Assembly: GCA_024760905.1 (NCBI GenBank)
Contig: CM045735.1
Location: 12,424,749 to 12,488,748 of the forward strand
Origin: Plotosus lineatus
Taxonomy: Eukaryota; Chordata; Actinopteri; Siluriformes; Plotosidae
Reading direction: 5' to 3'
Length of the DNA stretch: 64,000 bases
A program made the position numbers and the translations under genes. Each line of letters starts with the position of its first letter. Position 1 is the first letter of the stretch. Below, in pieces: positions 61,701 to 64,000 of the stretch. Below the pieces are notes generated by a model. It was not told where the DNA came from. It worked only from the letters and a program-made list of their open reading frames with translations, and made no database searches.

Positions 61701-62827
61701 AGCCCTTAAATGTGTGTAATATCTCTTTCCAGTGGGGATTGATTTCTGAAGTGAAGCATTTCGTGGTTAGGAATTTCCAGTGTAGTGGAGTGGGCCTAAG
61801 TGTATGTTACCTAGAATAGATTTTTACTGCATTGCACCAGTGCCTGAGAATGATCAAAACTAATAAGAAAAGTGTTGGCAGGAGTCTGCAGTCTATTTAA
61901 AAAGACTTTTATCTTGTATTGTATTATCCTCTATCAATCACCGATAGACTTTAACAATGGTACATGAAATACTTTCTTTATTCTGCACTTCAATTTATAT
62001 CCTGATCTTTTATTAATCTATTATCGTCTTATATGAAGGAAGATCAGCAAAGAAAGGATTTAATTACATGAGGAAAGCCACATGTTTTTACTGTGTATAT
62101 GATAAACTACATCGTGACGGATTATGGTTCCATTCTGCAGATTTCCATTATAAGTGAGTTTCAGAAGAAAATGAGATTTCTGTTCTTTTCATAGTACTAG
62201 GAAACTTTTTTTTTATATCTAGGAAGCACATATGCAATGGATGTGATGGAAACTTAGGACCCCTGACAACCATGAATTATTTATTTAACTTACAGAGGTC
62301 TGATAGGAAGTACCTCACGTGTTCCTCTACTGTCTCTCAAACACTACTTTTCCTTTTAACCCTTCAAGTCGATGTGTTTGTCCGACGGCGAAGCCTGCGT
62401 GCCGTGATCTGCCTTTCTCCATTGTTCATCGCTACATGAGTATCACCTCTGAACGCCCCGTGCCCTCCGATATCTTTCAAATCCAGGCCACCAGTGTCTA
62501 TCCTGGAGCTTACAACACATTCCACATCCGGTCCGGGGACAATAGAGGAGAATTTTACATCAGGGTAAGAAGAAATTTCACACGTCTCAATGTCAGTTTG
62601 GATCGAATTGATTGACATTTTCGAAGATATTATAGGCTATATCATTTTTTTCTTTGTATTCCTAGCAAATTGATAACATCAGTGCAATATTGGTTCTGGC
62701 TCAGGAAGTCAGCGGACCCAAAGAGTATATTCTGGATCTGGAGATGGTGTCTGTGAACCCCCTGATGAGCTACCAGAGTAGCTCAACTCTCCGCCTTTCC
62801 ATCTATGTAGGACCTTATGCTTTCTAG
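38968..62827 (+). CDS. efemp2: EGF-containing fibulin-like extracellular matrix protein 2 (fibulin-4)
   Basis: Ten coding exons: 38968-39051, 43718-43766, 43945-44157, 46789-46911, 47005-47121, 55786-55905, 59375-59494, 59704-59830, 62369-62564 and 62666-62827. They sum to 436 residues plus the stop (human 443). Exon 1 encodes a signal peptide ([20 protein letters not shown]). Exon 3 holds the atypical first calcium-binding EGF module with its linker ([17 protein letters not shown]). Exons 4-7 each hold one whole module, starting DVDEC, DIDEC, DVNEC and DVNEC. Exon 8 holds the last, partial module, and exons 9-10 the fibulin-type C-terminal module ending GPYAF. Sequons occur at NRS (exon 5) and NIS (exon 10). 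Fibulin-4 is secreted, bridges tropoelastin, fibrillin and lysyl oxidase, and is needed for elastic fibre assembly. No stop, frameshift or lost module cysteine was seen. Fish may carry two paralogues, and I cannot tell which this is. Confidence 0.95.
39060..40140. other. efemp2 intron 1, first part
   Basis: Apart from a degraded SINE tail (39380-39500), nothing was recognised. Confidence 0.4.
40150..40730 (-). mobile_element. Rex3 LINE fragment
   Basis: The minus strand reads [20 protein letters not shown] (40488-40784), then [30 protein letters not shown] and [15 protein letters not shown] (40120-40524). It matches the Rex3 copy at 31822 but lacks both ends. Confidence 0.85.
41252..43467. 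mobile_element. TIR transposon with ACCGTATTTGA ends, interrupted
   Basis: The left end ACCGTATTTGAAAAGTGCC and the right end complement (GCGCTTATTACGTCGAATAC, 43446) are inverted repeats flanked by TA. On the minus strand, 42953-43213 encodes an acidic stretch ([18 protein letters not shown], then [12 protein letters not shown]) that may be a transposase C-terminus; this is a guess. Confidence 0.6.
41351..42712. mobile_element. Nested TIR element with CGGTCACACAG ends
   Basis: GGTCGGTCACACAG (41351-41364) and the complement CTGTGTGACCGGGGC (42699-42713) bound about 1.36 kb inside the outer element. It contains (AGA)n at 41989-42026 and (CT)n at 42149-42181. No coding part was recognised. 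Confidence 0.58.
44284..44575 (+). mobile_element. tRNA-derived SINE family C
   Basis: Lies in an efemp2 intron. Same blocks as the copy at 20303, ending with an ACCT repeat. Confidence 0.72.
44665..44880 (-). mobile_element. LINE fragment, BovB/RTE-like
   Basis: The + strand contains GTGTCAGGAAGGGCATCCAA and a short block before it that recurs in fish RTE elements. It is too short to classify. Confidence 0.4.
44888..45395 (-). mobile_element. TIR element with CAGTGATC and CTTCGC ends
   Basis: Inverted relative to the copies at 46081 and 61110. The left end reads TCAGTGATCGCCTG and the right end GGAAAGTGAGGGATCCCC. It contains A tracts and a (GT)n run (45131-45180). Confidence 0.6.
45400..46080 (+). 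mobile_element. Degraded family B SINE within unrecognised sequence
   Basis: 45705-45990 keeps the CAGTGTGATAGTTGTTAGCG head and the ATTGCCCTGCAGTGGTC body. The rest of the stretch shows nothing. Confidence 0.45.
46081..46646 (+). mobile_element. TIR element with CAGGGATTCCTCAC ends
   Basis: The left end ACAGGGATTCCTCACTTTCC and the right end TAGCGAGGGATCCCTGTA are inverted repeats. Inner TTAATTGGGACCGAGATCCC is shared with all copies. It ends 143 bp before efemp2 exon 4. Confidence 0.7.
47612..47925 (-). mobile_element. tRNA-derived SINE family C
   Basis: Minus-strand copy bounded by TTTTTACACCCGAGCC at the left and CACTACACCACTGGCCCC at the right. Confidence 0.75.
48236..48301. repeat. 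(CA)n then (TA)n tract left of hammerhead locus B
   Basis: About 20 CA units followed by about 11 TA units, ending at the unit boundary. Confidence 0.9.
48406..48460 (-). ncRNA. Hammerhead ribozyme (type I), locus B, minus strand
   Basis: Same 55-nt motif with all core residues intact. Stem II is stronger than at locus A because the A-C mismatch is a G-C pair (GAGGGG against CCCCTC). It forms the left arm of an inverted pair with 48500-48554. Confidence 0.8.
48500..48554 (+). ncRNA. Hammerhead ribozyme (type I), locus B, plus strand
   Basis: Identical to the minus-strand partner. Stem II has six pairs, a bulged A and three more pairs closing on TTTCA. The core CTGAAGA, GAAA and A at the cleavage site (48549) are all present. 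The spacer between the two arms contains a short tandem repeat of ATTCTTACAG (48468-48493). Confidence 0.82.
48594..48671. repeat. (TA)n tract between hammerhead locus B and the REL LINE
   Basis: About 38 TA units. It is the insertion site of the LINE 3' end (ATTGTTATGATAC on the + strand). Confidence 0.9.
48811..49604 (-). pseudogene. Downstream knuckle and endonuclease part of the REL-type LINE
   Basis: Read past the TGA, the same frame gives [18 protein letters not shown], the CCHC knuckle, and [10 protein letters not shown]. Near 49154 a one-base deletion shifts the frame, and the rest ([53 protein letters not shown]) is in the next frame to 48811. The Asp and Glu residues of the endonuclease ([14 protein letters not shown]) are kept. 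Confidence 0.82.
49605..52274 (-). CDS. Reverse transcriptase of REL-type LINE (889 residues, ends at a nonsense codon)
   Basis: An N-terminal zinc finger of the form CX3C-X8-H-X5-C lies at residues 86-105 (CGKVC, then H99 and C105). A basic region follows ([16 protein letters not shown]). The reverse transcriptase contains [54 protein letters not shown], the catalytic YMDD at residues 596-599 (50478-50489), [12 protein letters not shown] and [13 protein letters not shown]. It copies its own RNA at the nicked target. The TGA at 49605-49607 follows AME and lies where related elements carry Arg, as expected from CGA to TGA decay. The same frame is open again up to 49107. Confidence 0.88.
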   Translation of the reverse strand: MATKNRLVTTGETVDSTERRQPGQGGLAARTGSSEKRKPKKATNQLMERYPQGCPRGGEDEHPSLTDIGLTNIGNGQSTTSVKCRCGKVCKNSRGLKIHQIRMKCLEGEQASQRTGNTPGETQEEPGPEIPHRARNLQVPQPIPQNRLPERVRVNWPQACKTAVWQQFDGDVDSVLEATARGDADRRLQTMTIIIVSLAVERFGVAEKKTERAPFTMNQRATKIHRIRQELKSLKRQHKEASEEQRPPLVELRTILRKKLLTLRRAEWHRRRRKERTRKRASFIANPYGFTKQLLGQKRGGRLTCSKEEIDRHIQITYSDPDRQQELGHCNTLIQPSPPTKEFDGREPLLKEVQDVVRKARTSSAPGPSGVPYKVYKNCPLLLKRLWKILKVIWRRGKVAQQWRYAEGVWIPKEENSKNIDQFRIISLLSVEGKIFFSIVARRLTDFLSSNSYIDTSVQKGGISGVPGCLEHTGVVTQLIREARENKGDLAVLWLDLANAYGSIPHKLVQATLERHHVPGQVAQLIMDYYNQFSMRVSAGLVTSDWHRVDIGIITGCTISVILFALAMNMLVKSAETQCRGPKSATGVRQPPIRAYMDDLTITTESVPGSRWILQGLEELCRWARMRFKPEKSRSLVLKRGKVVDRFRFSIGGAPIPTVSEKPVKSLGKVFNSSLKDSASIQETCQELESWLRTVDQSGLPGKFKAWIYQHGILPKVLWPLLIYEVPISIVEGLERKVSSFLRRWLGLPRSLSSIALYGRNTKLQLPLRSLEEEFKVTKAREVMMYRDSSDPKVAQAGIRVKTGRKWRAVEAVTHAELRIRHRALVGAVTHGRAGLGTCTTPQYEKAKGKERRRLVQEEVRAEVEERRSSRAVGLRQQGAWTRWEQAME
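52318..52692 (-). mobile_element. Truncated tandem copy of the same REL-type LINE
   Basis: 372 bp nearly identical to 48671-49045. It encodes only the last 79 residues (from [15 protein letters not shown]) and the 3' UTR. It is 5'-truncated at a (TA)n tract (52692-52708) and joined head-to-tail to the full copy. Confidence 0.88.
53170..53425 (+). mobile_element. Degraded SINE family C
   Basis: AAGTGTGCCTCTGTACAC and CGAGCGTCCCATTCAAGGGG are recognisable. From 53430 to 53990 nothing was recognised. Confidence 0.6.
53993..54325 (+). mobile_element. tRNA-derived SINE family B
   Basis: GGTGGCATAGTGGTTAGC head, B box, body and L2-like tail to GTTCAGAAAATGACTGAATG. Confidence 0.75.
54371..55228 (+). 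mobile_element. Tigger/pogo-like transposon with transposase remnant
   Basis: Ends CAGTTGGCCCTCTACTTACG and AAGAGGGCCGACT. Inner + strand pieces in several frames read [26 protein letters not shown] and [24 protein letters not shown], that is, the DNA-binding part of a pogo-type transposase. Confidence 0.78.
55230..55780. other. efemp2 intron 5, no recognised repeat
   Basis: AT-rich. A 67-residue open frame at 55278 has no exon features and is treated as chance. Confidence 0.4.
55910..56750. other. efemp2 intron 6, first part, no recognised feature
   Basis: AT-rich sequence with no exon-like or repeat-like block seen. Confidence 0.4.
56755..57354 (-). mobile_element. Tigger/pogo-like transposon, truncated, with SINE insert
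   Basis: Left end CAGTGGTACCTCACCTTACG (56755). The minus-strand transposase start is reached near 57350 and the element is then cut off. It carries the SINE at 56921-57270. Confidence 0.7.
56921..57270 (+). mobile_element. tRNA-derived SINE family A with 10-bp target duplication
   Basis: Head GGGCAGTGGTGGTCCAGTGG to the tail ending AAAATGATGAACAGAA. CCTTTTAAGA flanks it at 56911-56920 and 57271-57280. Confidence 0.85.
57574..58436. mobile_element. TIR element related to 30873-31817
   Basis: The left end CAGACGCTACCCAACCTAC and the right end CATGTCAGGGAGGGTA are diverged inverted repeats. Inner blocks are shared with the first copy, and both are flanked by (TA)n. Confidence 0.62.
58493..58547 (+). 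ncRNA. Hammerhead ribozyme with a core change, locus C, plus strand
   Basis: Aligns throughout with the other copies, but position A9 of the core is G (58504), giving CTGAAGG. A9 lies in the invariant catalytic core of hammerheads, so this copy is expected to be inactive or weak. Its downstream sequence (58548-58665) is the longest continuous view of the host unit. Confidence 0.72.
58766..58820 (-). ncRNA. Hammerhead ribozyme (type I), locus C, minus strand
   Basis: The sequence is identical to the locus A motif with an intact core. It is separated from the + copy by the rest of the unit and a (TA)n tract (58666-58737), so the pair here is not a tight palindrome. Confidence 0.8.
59055..59257 (-). 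mobile_element. tRNA-derived SINE family B
   Basis: A minus-strand copy, well preserved: GGGAATCGAACCCGGGCC (B box complement) and CCACTACGCCACCGTGCC at the right end. It lies 118 bp before efemp2 exon 7. Confidence 0.78.
60177..61072 (+). mobile_element. Tigger/pogo-like transposon with transposase remnant
   Basis: Ends CAGTGGTAGCTCACTTTACG and AAGTGAGGTACCACTG, flanked by TA. From 60561 it reads [18 protein letters not shown], then after a stop RMWDPVE and [13 protein letters not shown]. The piece at 60730 reads [20 protein letters not shown] and [14 protein letters not shown]. This is the fullest view of the family's N-terminal domain. Confidence 0.8.
61110..61562 (+). mobile_element. TIR element with CAGGGATCCTTCAC ends
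   Basis: The left end ACAGGGATCCTTCACTTTCC and the right end TAGCGAGGGGTCCCTGTA are inverted repeats. Same family as 46081-46646. From 61565 to 62365 nothing was recognised. Confidence 0.7.
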
Positions 62828-62874
62828 AAAATGAAACAAACCAAGGATAATCATGCCTTAAAAATGGTGGTATC

Positions 62875-62928
<54 letters not shown>

Positions 62929-63134
62929 AAGATGTCTACATATCACTTTCATAACATCTTACTCAAACTTAACTTTGCTTCCATGGATTTTACAAGGACG
63001 TAATGCTTCTCCATTCCTTGTTCATACTGTAATGTCATGTGAATAGCATGATGGAAATAGACTGCTTTGCATTTGTTTCAAGAGTTTGAAATGGCATGCA
63101 TTTAAAGGTCCCCATTCACATATTAGGTTTATTA

Positions 63135-63172
63135 AATAAACATCAAATATGGTGTTATCTCTTGGAAATAAA
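63135..63172 (+). other. Polyadenylation signals of efemp2
   Basis: AATAAA occurs at 63135-63140 and again at 63167-63172, 308 and 340 bp after the efemp2 stop. The 3' UTR contains a (TA)n tract at 62878-62926. Confidence 0.55.
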
Positions 63173-63276
63173 CTGGAATTGGACACAATATCTTTCTGAA
63201 ACTATTTGGTCACTGGATTGTCAATCACTCCAATAGTGGGTGCAATAGTATTAGTAAACATAACCATCTCGTTTAT

Positions 63277-63665
63277 AGTGGTACCTCACCTTACGATAGT
63301 TCCAGCAAACGAGAAATCCAGGTTACGAAAAACATTCTCCAAAATGTTTTGTCTCTGTATACGAAACAAGTTCTCCTTACGAAACGCGCCAATCATGCCA
63401 TTCAAACACTCAAACAATCCAAAACAATGCACAAACTGCTTTCCCATTGACTATCTTCCAACATCCCGTCCCGCTGGCCTCCCATTGGCTAGGAGGGATG
63501 ACGCAGCTCCCTCCCATTTGCTATTATGGAGCTGCATCTCCCGTAATGCTTTTCGTGTAAAGGACAGAGTTACTGTTGCTTCTTTTTTTTTTTGGCTCAG
63601 GCTTTTAACCGTCCATAAACATTTGTACAATTATAACTCTGCTAAAAAGACATGGTCAACACATG

Positions 63666-63738
<73 letters not shown>

Positions 63739-63856
63739 CATGTGATTTCTGGTGCGAGTGAAAAGAAGAAGCGGGCTCGTGGCATGTGGTTGAGTGATAT
63801 TGCAAAGGAATATGGCCAAACCCATCTACCATCGGTACGATATTGAAGCAGAAAGG
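63277..63856 (+). mobile_element. Tigger/pogo-like transposon, right part replaced by a SINE
   Basis: Left end AGTGGTACCTCACCTTACG. Body and (CA)n (63667-63737) as in the copy at 27683. It breaks off at 63856 where a SINE begins. Confidence 0.75.
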
Positions 63857-64000
63857 TCAGTCTGTTGGGTTTTTACACCCGAGCCTGGTGTAGGCGTCAG
63901 GCTGGTGCTTATCCCCGGTTTCCATAGCGTGACGTGACCAGAAGTTCAATTCCCCCTGGATGGGACACTAGTCCGTCGCAGGTTACCTTCCCAGTATATT
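63857..64000 (-). mobile_element. tRNA-derived SINE family C, cut by window end
   Basis: GTTGGGTTTTTACACCCGAG marks the 3' end of a minus-strand copy, and the head lies beyond the window. Confidence 0.7.

Overview
The window is from a ray-finned fish nuclear genome. Three multi-exon vertebrate genes lie in a dense field of fish-type repeats: a Rex3 LINE, a Tc1 transposon, Tigger/pogo-like transposons, three families of tRNA-derived SINEs and many CA/TA microsatellites. No prokaryotic, viral or organellar gene was seen.

All three genes are on the + strand, in the order fosl1-like (8097-10249), fibp (16560-29229) and efemp2 (38968-62827). FOSL1, FIBP and EFEMP2 are also close neighbours in human 11q13, so this is conserved microsynteny. 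The fosl1-like gene encodes a 201-residue Fos-type bZIP protein that stops just after the leucine zipper; its second intron holds three AP-1 consensus sites within 71 bp. fibp has ten coding exons with intact splice sites and adds up to 357 codons before the stop, but codon 5 of the conserved first exon is TGA. efemp2 (fibulin-4) has ten coding exons encoding 436 residues: signal peptide, calcium-binding EGF modules and fibulin C-terminal module, with no break seen.

Repeat layout: a CR1/L2-like LINE (1365-4610), SINEs and a SINE-derived tandem array (5693-6560) precede fosl1-like. A Tc1 element (12727-14133) lies between fosl1-like and fibp. The fibp introns hold SINEs, Tigger copies and a three-level nest (Tigger containing an RTE LINE containing a hAT MITE). 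The interval between fibp and efemp2 holds Rex3 and two TIR elements. The efemp2 introns hold nested TIR elements and a nearly intact LINE with a restriction-like endonuclease (48671-52317) in tandem with a truncated copy.

The most unusual signal is six 55-nt type I hammerhead ribozyme motifs in three inverted pairs, each next to a (TA)n tract (29763-29887, 48406-48554, 58493-58820). They sit in a short unit of about 180 bp that looks like a non-autonomous, Penelope-type or retrozyme-like element. Five of the six keep every core residue. Coordinates and splice sites were read by hand, and repeat boundaries are approximate unless a target-site duplication is given.
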